NCBI GenBank assembly: GCA_018816555.1
Contig: JAHIVT010000040.1
Coordinates: forward strand, 1-43,823
Length of the DNA stretch: 43,823 bases
Origin: Pseudomonadota bacterium
GTDB taxonomy: Bacteria; Desulfobacterota; Desulfobulbia; Desulfobulbales; SURF-16
Direction: 5' to 3'
Under the pieces are notes generated by a model that saw nothing but the letters and a program-made list of their open reading frames with translations, ran no database searches and was not told where the DNA came from. Numbering within the stretch: position 1 is the first letter of the stretch; every line of letters begins with the position of its first letter. Shown piece after piece: positions 33,995 through 42,867 of this stretch. The position numbers were made by a program, and so were the translations under genes.

Positions 33995-35404
33995 CTAGCT
34001 GGCGCTGGAGATATAAAAAGAGGGCAGCGAACCAAGATCTTCCTCGATCTCCCGGGCTAACTCCCGCAGCTCTTCCGGCAGTACAAGATGCTCATCATCC
34101 AGACAGATAAAGCGCGGTTCCTCAGCCGGCTGTTGATCTGGTTCCGCTTTGTTCATTGTATCGTGACCGGCCGGGGTAATATTGGCGCCGTTTTCCACCA
34201 CATTGGCAGCAAGTGGCTGTGGCTCATTTTCCGACTCAGCAGCTTTTTCGGCGGTTGCCTGTGGCGGCAGAATGGCGGCAAGGGCCTCGATGAATTTCTG
34301 CCTGTTGCTTTCCCGTCTGACCAGGCGGGCACGGTGCGCTTCCCGGGGCCGGAACTCTCCCTGGAAGAGAAGCGGGGGCAACTGCTCGTATGCCGTGTCA
34401 TCACGGCAGTAGGCATCATAAAAACTTCTGGTGACCATGAAGATATCCCCATTGCCCGCCTGTCCGCTCCAGGCGGCATCCACAATAGTCCTGAGATGGG
34501 GATGGACGCCCAGTTCGCTGACCTTGTCGCCGCTTAACTGACCGAGCAACCACTGTCTTATTTTCTCCAGCAGATAACTGACGCCTATCAGCTGATGAAT
34601 ATCCGGACGCTTTTTCAGCAGCAGGGCAAAAAATGGCTTAAGGTCGCGCATCAGGCCGGGATACTCTTGCTGCAAGAAAACGGAAACCCGCAGCGTTTGC
34701 AGCAGGTGATAAATGTCCTGTGCCAGTTGCTGATTGGCAAAGGTATTAAAAAACCGGGCCAGGATATCATCACGATCCCCTTCTGTGCCCTGTTGCCCGT
34801 CCCCGGGGATATGGATGGAGGCGGACCGGAGCTGATTCTGGCAGTACAGATCCTGACTGATAAACCCCCACTGGTACGTGGCCAGCAGCTTATAAACCTG
34901 GAAATTACCGGTATGGTCCCGGTAGAAGCTGACATCCCGGGGCAGAAAAATGGTTGAGGTATCGGTTGCCACCGAGGCCGACGGCTCAAGCTGGAGACTG
35001 CGGCCGGATAGGCCACGGATATAGGGAACAAGCCTTCCCTGAGCACCGGCAAAGGCAAGCCCGCTCTCACCCCGCAGCCGGCAGAGAAAATTATTTTCCA
35101 CATCAGACATATAGAGGCGCGCCGCCCGCAGCCCATCTGCCTCATAGACATGCAAGATCCCTTTCACCCATGCAGCAAGTTCTTTTGGCTCCAGGCAGTG
35201 CAACCCGTTATGCAGCTGTCCAAGGAAGGCAAAGCACAGGGCATGGCTGACCGGCCAGATGACGGCGATCTGCTCCAGCACCGCCCTTTCCAGCTGGGCG
35301 TCATAGGCAGCCAGCTGTTCGATCAGCTCCTCATGTTCCCACTCGTTCAGCTGATTGTCCGGGATAATCTGCTGCAGGCTTAATGCGGTGGTGACTCTCG
35401 CCAT
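33995..35404 (-). CDS. norD: NorD N-terminal part, ends at in-frame TAG in the interdomain linker
   Basis: A 469-residue protein corresponding to the N-terminal helical half of NorD/CbbO-type MoxR-partner proteins. It ends in an acidic stretch and TAG (SFYISSAS then stop). The same frame resumes as the VWA half beginning at 33934. GAGGGGG six bases upstream supports ATG 35404. It begins 10 bp after the norQ stop, so the genes form one operon. The two halves together resemble a normal full-length NorD. Confidence 0.8.
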   Translation of the reverse strand: MARVTTALSLQQIIPDNQLNEWEHEELIEQLAAYDAQLERAVLEQIAVIWPVSHALCFAFLGQLHNGLHCLEPKELAAWVKGILHVYEADGLRAARLYMSDVENNFLCRLRGESGLAFAGAQGRLVPYIRGLSGRSLQLEPSASVATDTSTIFLPRDVSFYRDHTGNFQVYKLLATYQWGFISQDLYCQNQLRSASIHIPGDGQQGTEGDRDDILARFFNTFANQQLAQDIYHLLQTLRVSVFLQQEYPGLMRDLKPFFALLLKKRPDIHQLIGVSYLLEKIRQWLLGQLSGDKVSELGVHPHLRTIVDAAWSGQAGNGDIFMVTRSFYDAYCRDDTAYEQLPPLLFQGEFRPREAHRARLVRRESNRQKFIEALAAILPPQATAEKAAESENEPQPLAANVVENGANITPAGHDTMNKAEPDQQPAEEPRFICLDDEHLVLPEELRELAREIEEDLGSLPSFYISSAS

Positions 35405-35414
35405 GCCATCCCCC

Positions 35415-36221
35415 TCAGATAACCGAACTGATCATTTCATCAATTGCCCCGACCAGCTCACGGTCGTCCGTCAGGGCCTCGGTGATGGTCCCGTGACAGG
35501 CCTCCCGGGGAGCGATTCCCTCCCTGATCAACAGCCCGGCATGCACCAGCAGCCGCGTACTTGCGCCCTCCTGCAGGCCGGAATCCTTCAAGCCCCTGGT
35601 CATGGCCGCTATCCGCACCAGGGAATGGGCCAACGGCTCCTTCACTCCGGCCTCATGGCGGATGATTTCCGATTCAAGCTCAGGGGGGGGATAATTGAGT
35701 TCCAACGCCACAAACCGCTGCCGGGTGGACTGCTTCATGTCTTTGAGGACTGACTGGTATCCGGGATTATAAGACACGGCCAGCATGAACTCCTTAGGCG
35801 CTGTGAGCAACTCGCCTCTTTTCTCAATAGCGAGCTGACGCCTGTCGTCGGCCAGGGGATGGATGACCACCGTGGTATCCTTTCTTGCCTCAACCACCTC
35901 ATCAAGATAGCAGATGGCGCCATGGCGCACGGCCAGGGTCATCGGTCCGTCAAGCCAGAAGGTTTCTCCCCCCCTGATCAGATAGCGGCCAACCAGGTCG
36001 CTGGTTGACAGGTCATCATGACAGGACACGGTGATAAGGGGCCGCTTTATCGTCCAGGCCAGAAACTGCATGAACCTGGTCTTGCCGCTGCCTGTCGGTC
36101 CTTTGAGCAGCAAGGGCAGACCATTGCCGTAAGCGGCAAGGGCCACCGCCAGTTCATTTTTCTGAGGCAGATAAAAGGGCTTTTCCGCAATAAAATGTTC
36201 TTCTATTTTTTGACTCTGCAT
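35415..36221 (-). CDS. norQ: NorQ/CbbQ-type AAA+ ATPase
   Basis: A 268-residue MoxR-class ATPase with Walker A GPTGSGKT (about residues 41-48), Walker B ICYLDEVVEARK and an arginine-finger region QSTRQRF. CbbQ/NorQ proteins work with a VWA partner (CbbO/NorD) to remodel a metalloenzyme such as Rubisco or NO reductase. That partner is encoded immediately downstream, but no NorCB or Rubisco gene is in this window, so the target is unknown. Confidence 0.92.
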   Translation of the reverse strand: MQSQKIEEHFIAEKPFYLPQKNELAVALAAYGNGLPLLLKGPTGSGKTRFMQFLAWTIKRPLITVSCHDDLSTSDLVGRYLIRGGETFWLDGPMTLAVRHGAICYLDEVVEARKDTTVVIHPLADDRRQLAIEKRGELLTAPKEFMLAVSYNPGYQSVLKDMKQSTRQRFVALELNYPPPELESEIIRHEAGVKEPLAHSLVRIAAMTRGLKDSGLQEGASTRLLVHAGLLIREGIAPREACHGTITEALTDDRELVGAIDEMISSVI

Positions 36222-36470
36222 GTCTATCGTGTCTCCTTGTCCGCAAAGAATTTCACTTTTTACTTAACAAGGTAATACCGACAAAGACATTTCGCAAACG
36301 ATAACCCTTATTAATTATCCCCTCCATTATTTCGCACCAGCTCAAACCCGCAATTGTTGCCGAAAAATAATAAATTGCGGTTTAGATTGATACTCTATAT
36401 CATCATTACAAGGATAGAGACTTACCGCAGAATCCCTCAATTACCGATGAAGTATCAGGGTTTACCCATT

Positions 36471-37241
36471 ATGAAAAAATTTCTTTTCCTTTTACTGGCG
36501 GGCATCTTTGTGTTAAGCGGCTGCCAGAAGGCGGCAAAGCAGGAAACAAGCAAGGAGTTGCTCATTTACTGCGGCATTACAATGATCATGCCTGTGCAGG
36601 AAATAGCAAAAATCATCGAACAGCAGGAAAACTGCACCATCAAGATCACCAAGCAGGGCACTGGTTCACTGCTCAGCAGCATTAAGGCGAACAGGGTTGG
36701 TGACCTTTTTCTCCCCGGCTCGGAATCATACATCAAAACCTGCATTGCTGAAGGACTGGTAAAAGAGACGGTAGCAGTCGGTTATAACCGCGCGGCCCTG
36801 ATCGTCCAGAAAGGCAACCCGCTGCATATCACCCCTGACGTAAAAAACCTGACCAGCAAACAATACCGGGTCGTGCTCGGCTCAGCGGAAAACGGCAGCA
36901 TCGGCCAGGAGACAAAGCGGATCCTGAGCTCGCTTGGCATTTATCAGGAGGCCCTGGACAATTCTCTTTTTCTCACCACCGATTCCAAAGGAATGGTCAA
37001 GGCTATCCTGGATAAGAATGCTGATCTGGCGCTCAACTGGCATGCCACCTCAGTATGGGATGAAAACCGCCCATACATGGATGAACTGCCCCTGGACGAC
37101 GGGATTGCTCCGTCCCAAAGGCTCGTTCTCGGCCTGCTCACCTTTTCTCCCTATCCGGATATTGCCCGCCGTTTTATGGAGCTGGCTTCATCAGAACAGG
37201 GTCAGGAGATTTTTGCCCGATACGGTTTTATGGGAAAATAG
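36471..37241 (+). CDS. ModA-like substrate-binding lipoprotein
   Basis: A 256-residue lipoprotein with lipobox LSGC after a short hydrophobic signal peptide. The mature part follows the ModA/SBP class-II layout: LLIYCGITMIMP start, TGSLLSSIKANRVGDLFLPG, LIVQKGNPL, and a C-terminal SEQGQEIFARYGF. ATG 36471 is preferred to the longer frame from 36354. No permease or ATPase gene lies nearby, so it is an orphan binding protein. The ligand may be an oxyanion such as molybdate or tungstate, unproven. Confidence 0.82.
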   Translation: MKKFLFLLLAGIFVLSGCQKAAKQETSKELLIYCGITMIMPVQEIAKIIEQQENCTIKITKQGTGSLLSSIKANRVGDLFLPGSESYIKTCIAEGLVKETVAVGYNRAALIVQKGNPLHITPDVKNLTSKQYRVVLGSAENGSIGQETKRILSSLGIYQEALDNSLFLTTDSKGMVKAILDKNADLALNWHATSVWDENRPYMDELPLDDGIAPSQRLVLGLLTFSPYPDIARRFMELASSEQGQEIFARYGFMGK

Positions 37242-37456
37242 TTTTTCATGAAAAACATCGGGGCAGGGGGTGGCCGGACCAGAAGGCCATTCTGGTGAGC
37301 GGTTTTCCCGCAAGTGATGCGGTCGGCAGGGCAGCGTATTGTGATCATTTAGAGGGCTTTGCGAGATATCCATTTACATCTCTGACAATTTCGTTGCGGC
37401 CCCTTAAGCTGTTCCATCCTATGCGAGGTTACAGTTATTTTTTTACAACGGCTCAG

Positions 37457-38833
37457 TCAATTCACAGCAGAAACAGGTGAGATATTTCTGCCCTGCAAAT
37501 GGTCCAGTTCGTCTTCAAAAAAGAAGCGGTCTTCATCAAAAGCCGGTTGCAGTTCGTCAAGCCAGGTTGACTGCCCATCAAAGGCGGCAAAGAAGGGCTG
37601 CGCCACCCATTGCGGATTCCGGCCCTGGAGCATCTGCAGGACAAAAACCTTTTCACCTCGCACCTCGCTGACCCCCAGCACCTGCACCTTCCCCGGCATG
37701 GCTGACATACTGGGTCCACGCACAGTGCGGGCAATGCCGCTCACCTGTTTATAGGCTGCTCGGTAAATTTTCCAGGCCCTGGCCAGGGGAACACCGAAAT
37801 AATGGTGAGCTCCGGTATCGCGCACCACAAACATATAATAGGGTACGCAGCCAAGATTGACCTGTTTCTTCCACAGGGAAATCCAGCTCTCCGCTTTATC
37901 ATTAATATGCCTGAGCAGCGGGGACTGGGTGCGAATCACAGCTCCGGTTGAACGAATGCGGCAAATCGCATTGCGCACCACTTCGGTTTCAAGTTCCTGC
38001 GGGGCGTTAAAATGAGCCATGATGGCCAGATGCTTCCCGGCAGCCGCGACTTCATCAAAGAGATGCAGCAAATCATCCGAGTCGGAGTCGTTGATGAAAC
38101 GCTGGGGCCAGTAGGTCAGCGCTTTTGTGCCGATACGAATTGTTTTCAGATGCGGCAGGTCAGCGGTAATCAGTTTGCGCAGATAAGCAGAGATGGCCTT
38201 GGTTCGCATGATAAGCGGATCGCCCCCGGTCAGGATGACATCCGTCACCTCCGGATGCACCTTCAGGTATTGCACGAGCTGCTCTGCCTCCTGCATGGCG
38301 AAACGCAGTTCTTCCACCCCGATAAATTGTGGCCAGCGGAAGCAGAAAGTACAATAGGCATGACATGTCTGGCCTTGACTTGGGAAGCAGAGCACCGTTT
38401 CCTTATATTTATGCTGCATGCCGGACAGCACCTTACCGTTCAGCAGCGGACGGTTGTGCTCCATCTGGCCGGCGGAGTGGGGATTCAACTCCAGGCGGAT
38501 CTGATTGGCGCAGGCGGTAATTTCACTTTTTTCAGCGCCGCTGCTGACCAGTTTTGCCATCTGATCGAAATGGCGGGGAATAAGCATCCCTTTCTGGGGA
38601 AAATTCAGGATAAAAACCGGGTCATCGGGCACATTGTCCCAATCGATTAACTCATTGACCACATAGTTGTTTGTTTTAAACGGCAGGACCCTGGCAACCA
38701 CATCTATGGCAAATTTCTGATCTTCACTGAGTCGCGCAATCTGCTCAATGTTACGATAATTACTCAGGGTATAAGACTTATAACTTCTTGAATCTCCAGC
38801 AGAAACAATTTTCCGGGATTGGCATAAACACAT
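37457..38833 (-). CDS. KamA-family radical SAM protein (lysine 2,3-aminomutase-like)
   Basis: A 458-residue radical SAM enzyme. The cluster motif CHAYCTFC (CxxxCxxC) is near residue 155, followed by FRWPQF rather than the RRR usual in lysine 2,3-aminomutase. The SAM-binding ILTGGDPL motif and a probable PLP lysine in MPGKVQVLG are present. GGAGG six bases upstream sets the start at 38833. The family shifts an amino group between adjacent carbons; the substrate of this member is uncertain. Confidence 0.88.
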   Translation of the reverse strand: MCLCQSRKIVSAGDSRSYKSYTLSNYRNIEQIARLSEDQKFAIDVVARVLPFKTNNYVVNELIDWDNVPDDPVFILNFPQKGMLIPRHFDQMAKLVSSGAEKSEITACANQIRLELNPHSAGQMEHNRPLLNGKVLSGMQHKYKETVLCFPSQGQTCHAYCTFCFRWPQFIGVEELRFAMQEAEQLVQYLKVHPEVTDVILTGGDPLIMRTKAISAYLRKLITADLPHLKTIRIGTKALTYWPQRFINDSDSDDLLHLFDEVAAAGKHLAIMAHFNAPQELETEVVRNAICRIRSTGAVIRTQSPLLRHINDKAESWISLWKKQVNLGCVPYYMFVVRDTGAHHYFGVPLARAWKIYRAAYKQVSGIARTVRGPSMSAMPGKVQVLGVSEVRGEKVFVLQMLQGRNPQWVAQPFFAAFDGQSTWLDELQPAFDEDRFFFEDELDHLQGRNISPVSAVN

Positions 38834-40102
38834 ACAGCACCTCCGTTTCTTTCCCATTGGCAACAGCATCCCTTCCGGCTGGAAACGTGGAGAAGACAGC
38901 CGGACACTATCCTGTTATTGAATGTCGCATAATGACAAATTTGTAGCCCTTTATCAAGGTTGTTTTCCTTTTATTTTGCCAACCCCTGCTATATCCGCTT
39001 TTCAGCAAGGGAATTGCCTGTCGATCTAACAATTACACTCAGGGAAGGCTTTGCAGGAACCATTCATAAAAGTCCCCTGACGGAGGCAAGCGCTTGGGCA
39101 TGATGAGTGTAAAGCTTCGGGTATTTGAACCACTTCAACGGTAACGAAATGAATCTGAGATGTGGTCATGACCTTTTGAACAGGTTACGATATCTGGGGT
39201 TTTGTATTCCTTACCCCTGACAGAGAGGGAATGCGCAATGCGATCTAGCGGATATCAGCCATGGGGGACCTGCCCGGCGCTGCAGGCAAAAAAAAAGGGG
39301 ATGCGTACCTCATGAACAGTTATCACCCTCTAAGAGAACTAACAAATTCATTATGCGCCATTAAGTTATTTTCATTTCTTGCACAAATGAGGTCGGTGAT
39401 GCCCCTGAAACACTGTACTAAACGTACCCCACGCGGCAAGGACCACATTCCCAGCCTCATTTAGTAAATTGTCCTGTAATATTTTTTTCATTCATCTCTA
39501 TTGATTTTCAGGTCAAATCACCCACAGCGCCAAATAAATTATCGACGCACTGCGCTAATCCCTTAGCCAATCCACCCAGCATCCCCGTAGCGATGAGACA
39601 ATGGATGAGACAGAGTAACACCTTTAACAACAGTGCAAACAGCTATTTTCCCCCTTGACAATCGGCATTTCCCCCCCGACTTCCTGGCAGAAAAATACCC
39701 GAAATTATTTCCCCATGAAGTCTCGGGTAGTTAGCAAAAAAACGAGCATTTAACAGGAAATAAGAGAATTGATGAGAAAAAGTGAACATTCAGAGATCAA
39801 TTAAATACAAAAAAAGCTCCAGCAAAAGCGACTATCCCCTTATTTTATGGGCTTTCAACCAATGGGGTTAAAAAGTGCGTTTTTATAGCCCGTTAGAGGT
39901 ACCCCTCTTCTGTTTCCGCGTCTTGCAAGGGAACAAAGACTGTTGATAACTTGGTCTTTTATTTTTAAAAATCGGGGATAACCGTCTTTGACAGGAGACG
40001 GTTTTTTTTTATACAAGCTAACAGAATCAAAACGATCTCTTAATATGATCTTAATCCTTTTTCTTTTAATTATTCCAAATTCCACATATTGCAGGACCAA
40101 TC
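38834..40102. other. 1.27-kb gene-free region upstream of dnaA; possible replication origin
   Basis: No convincing gene is seen. Visible elements are a hairpin terminator at 39980-40010 just before dnaA, a TGTTGATAA at 39941-39949 (complement of TTATCAACA, one mismatch from a DnaA box), and several ATTTTCCCC-like runs between 39650 and 39715. The A+T-rich stretch adjoining dnaA fits an oriC-type location, but the evidence is weak. The 39261-39464 open frame has no coding character. Confidence 0.35.
39980..40010 (+). terminator. Hairpin terminator ahead of dnaA
   Basis: AACCGTCT and AGACGGTT pair around an 8-nt loop (TTGACAGG), followed by a run of nine T. It lies about 90 bp before the dnaA start, so it either ends an upstream transcript or attenuates dnaA. 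Confidence 0.75.
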
Positions 40103-41446
40103 ATGCTCTGGCACAAGATTAAAGAAATTCTTGCAGAAAAACTCCCAGAAAGCGCATATTCACTCTGGATTAACCCATTATCCGCAAAAGAGAACGACAA
40201 CAGCACCCTTGAAGTTGCCTGTCCGGATACTTTTTTTTGCACCTGGGTAGCGGAGAAATATCTCGGCACAATACAGGAATCCCTTCAGTTGCTTGGGAAA
40301 AGTGACGTGCGGATTGTTTTTAAGGCAAACAACGGCAGCAGTGCATCGCAATCGCTTCTTGCCGCCCCCGCTCCCAATGAACCCATGCGGCTGCCTGATA
40401 TTCCTAAGGTGAAGTCATCAATAAGAACGCTGCACCCCCGTTTCACCTTTGACGAATTCATTGTCGGCAGCTGCAATATCATGGCCCATTCCGCCTGCTC
40501 GGATATTGCCATGAATGATTCCACCGTTGGCTCCTGTGTTTATCTGAAAGCGGGAACAGGGCTGGGCAAAAGTCACCTCACCCACGCTGTCGCCCATCAC
40601 ATCATCGGACATAAGCCTGGCATCCGGCTTAACTATCTCACAGCACAGCAACTGACGGCTGAAATGGTCAAAAACATTAAAAACAACACCATGACCCATT
40701 TCAAAAACAAATACCATAAACAGTGCGATGTCCTGCTTATCGAGGATGTCCACACGCTGGCCGGCCGGCTGAAAACCCAGGCGGAACTGTCGGAAGCCCT
40801 TGATATTCTGCTTGAGAACGGTAAAAAAATTATTTTCACCAGCTCTCTGGGGCCGCGGGAGATTCCGGATATCGATTCCGGCATCCGTTCCAGGCTGTCC
40901 TCCGGCATCATTACCGCCATCAACCCGCCTAATCTGGAAACCAGAATAAAAATAATCCGCCGAAAAGCGCTTATCAATTGCCTGGATTTAAACGAAGAAC
41001 ACATCCTCTACCTGGCGGAAAACATCAAAGGCGACATCCGCCAGGTGGAAAGCACGATCATCAGCCTCAAGGCCCAGTGCTCACTCATGAAAGCTGCACC
41101 TGATTTCACCATGATAAAGGAAACGCTGGCAAACATCCTCGGCAACAGCCGACAGCTTTCACCGGTTGTGATCCGGGATTTTATTGCCACCCAGTTCAAG
41201 ATTGACATTGCGGAACTTCAATCAAAGTCCCGCAAACAGGCCCTGGCCTTTCCCAGACAGATTGCCATGTATCTTTCGCGCAAATACACGGAGATGCCCC
41301 TTGCCGATATCGGCAAGGCATTTAACCGGGATCATTCAACCGTGGTGCATTCCATCAGGGTTATTACCGACAAGCGGATACGGAACACCAGTATCCGCCG
41401 GCAGGTGGAATTTTTGGAAGACAAACTGGAGAAAAAATTTCTTTAG
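40103..41446 (+). CDS. dnaA: Chromosomal replication initiator protein DnaA
   Basis: A 447-residue DnaA with domain I (about residues 1-70), a short linker, and AAA+ domain III with Walker A AGTGLGKSHL and Walker B DVLLIEDVH. Domain IV follows with the DnaA signature region (IGKAFNRDHSTVVHS). AGGA upstream supports the ATG. The gene is not followed by dnaN but by convergent hemG six bases away. The 1.27-kb region upstream is a candidate origin. Confidence 0.95.
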   Translation: MLWHKIKEILAEKLPESAYSLWINPLSAKENDNSTLEVACPDTFFCTWVAEKYLGTIQESLQLLGKSDVRIVFKANNGSSASQSLLAAPAPNEPMRLPDIPKVKSSIRTLHPRFTFDEFIVGSCNIMAHSACSDIAMNDSTVGSCVYLKAGTGLGKSHLTHAVAHHIIGHKPGIRLNYLTAQQLTAEMVKNIKNNTMTHFKNKYHKQCDVLLIEDVHTLAGRLKTQAELSEALDILLENGKKIIFTSSLGPREIPDIDSGIRSRLSSGIITAINPPNLETRIKIIRRKALINCLDLNEEHILYLAENIKGDIRQVESTIISLKAQCSLMKAAPDFTMIKETLANILGNSRQLSPVVIRDFIATQFKIDIAELQSKSRKQALAFPRQIAMYLSRKYTEMPLADIGKAFNRDHSTVVHSIRVITDKRIRNTSIRRQVEFLEDKLEKKFL

Positions 41447-41452
41447 GAAGTA

Positions 41453-42829
41453 TCAGAAATAAACAGGTTTAACCGCGGCAGCGGCCTCTTCGCCCCTGCC
41501 GCCGGCACTGATTGCCACCGCCGCCTTTCTGGCGGATTTCACCATGTCGTTGATGCCTACCCCGTCCCAACCGAAACCGCAGATATACAACCCCTTATTT
41601 TCCTGCTCAAGGCCCGCCCTATAGGCAAGCATCTTCGGGTGATCCATCTCCAGCTGGGGGATGGCGCTGGCCGGGCGCAGAACTTTGGCAAACAGCGGCT
41701 TTTCAGGCAGCTCCATCAGCTGCCTGATATCCTGGCAAACCGAAGAGATGATTTCTTCGTCGGATAGCTCCAGCCTCTCAGGATGCCTGCGGCCGCCCAC
41801 CAGGGCCTCCATCAGCACCTTGCCCGCCGGGGCTCTATTGGGAAACATATGGGAGGAGAATAATACTCCAAGGGTGAAACGCTTCTCGCATTCCGGCGCC
41901 AGATAGCCGAAACCATAGGGCACCTTGGCGCTGTCAGCAAAACCCAGCACCACGTTGCAGATTCGCGATACGGGAATCTGGGCGAGCGGCGGCTTCTTTA
42001 TGGCCGACAGGATCTTCAGGCCGCTGTTCACCGGCAGCGCCATCACCATATTTTTGGCCGAGAACACCCCTTTTGCCGTGGTGATCCGCCAATGGCCATT
42101 CTCTCTTTTGATAGCGGTTACGCCGCTTTCAAAGACAATATTTTCCCCCTGCTCCAGCACCTCCACCAGACGATCAAGCCCCTGGGGAAAATTGTTCATG
42201 GCAGGCAGCCTTTTCTTAATGGAACCCTTCTTCTCTTTCATCTTGCGGATAATGGCGCGGATGACCGAGCCATGCTCGCATTCGAGCTTACGCAAACCCG
42301 GCATGACCGAATCAATACTGAGCAGGTTGTAATCACCGGAATAGCTGCCGGTCACCGCCGCATCAATCAAAGGCAGCACACTCCTGCCGAATCGCCGGCC
42401 GGCCCATTGCCCGAGAGTCTGGTCTTTTGGGTCGGGTTTGATCCACAGATCTCCAAGCACCCGGAGTTTACCCCAGAAAGGCAGCAGCGGGGTGAAAAGA
42501 ATCTTCTTTGGTTTCTGCGGTATCTGCACCAGCCTGCCCCCATGGCAGACATAGCGGTGGAAATCACCTAAGGGCGCCTGCTGGGCCTCACTGTAAAGGC
42601 CTGTATCTTCCAGAATTTCTCTGCTTTCCTCCGCATTGTCCAGAAAACCGTGGGGACCCCATTCAGCCAGGAAACCGTCCTGATGGAATGATTGGATCGC
42701 CCCGCCGGCCCGCGCACTTGCCTCAAGGAGCGTGACCTCAAGGGAAGGGGCTAATTTTTTGATGAAATGGGCAGCGGAAAGACCGGAAATACCGGCTCCG
42801 ATGATGATGACATCTGAGATCTTTTCCAT
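41453..42829 (-). CDS. hemG: Protoporphyrinogen oxidase (HemY/PPOX type)
   Basis: A 458-residue FAD-dependent oxidase. The N-terminal dinucleotide-binding motif GAGISGLSAAHF and the LEASARAGGAIQSF segment are typical of HemY-type PPOX, and the C-terminal GFGWDGVGINDMV stretch is the FAD-contacting end. It oxidises protoporphyrinogen IX or coproporphyrinogen III to the porphyrin. It is divergent from a flavodoxin-like gene 38 bp away, so they share a promoter region. Confidence 0.93.
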   Translation of the reverse strand: MEKISDVIIIGAGISGLSAAHFIKKLAPSLEVTLLEASARAGGAIQSFHQDGFLAEWGPHGFLDNAEESREILEDTGLYSEAQQAPLGDFHRYVCHGGRLVQIPQKPKKILFTPLLPFWGKLRVLGDLWIKPDPKDQTLGQWAGRRFGRSVLPLIDAAVTGSYSGDYNLLSIDSVMPGLRKLECEHGSVIRAIIRKMKEKKGSIKKRLPAMNNFPQGLDRLVEVLEQGENIVFESGVTAIKRENGHWRITTAKGVFSAKNMVMALPVNSGLKILSAIKKPPLAQIPVSRICNVVLGFADSAKVPYGFGYLAPECEKRFTLGVLFSSHMFPNRAPAGKVLMEALVGGRRHPERLELSDEEIISSVCQDIRQLMELPEKPLFAKVLRPASAIPQLEMDHPKMLAYRAGLEQENKGLYICGFGWDGVGINDMVKSARKAAVAISAGGRGEEAAAAVKPVYF

Positions 42830-42867
42830 AATGAAAAATTCCTTTTCATGAGGTAAAATGGAGCCTC

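Noticed and set aside
33995-33997. TAG as pyrrolysine or other recoded codon
   Set aside because: TAG ends dnaA and the ModA-like gene normally, and no pyl genes are in the window; recoding is possible but unsupported.
39261-39464. 67-codon frame in the dnaA-upstream region
   Set aside because: No coding-like composition, ribosome binding site or homology I can recognise.
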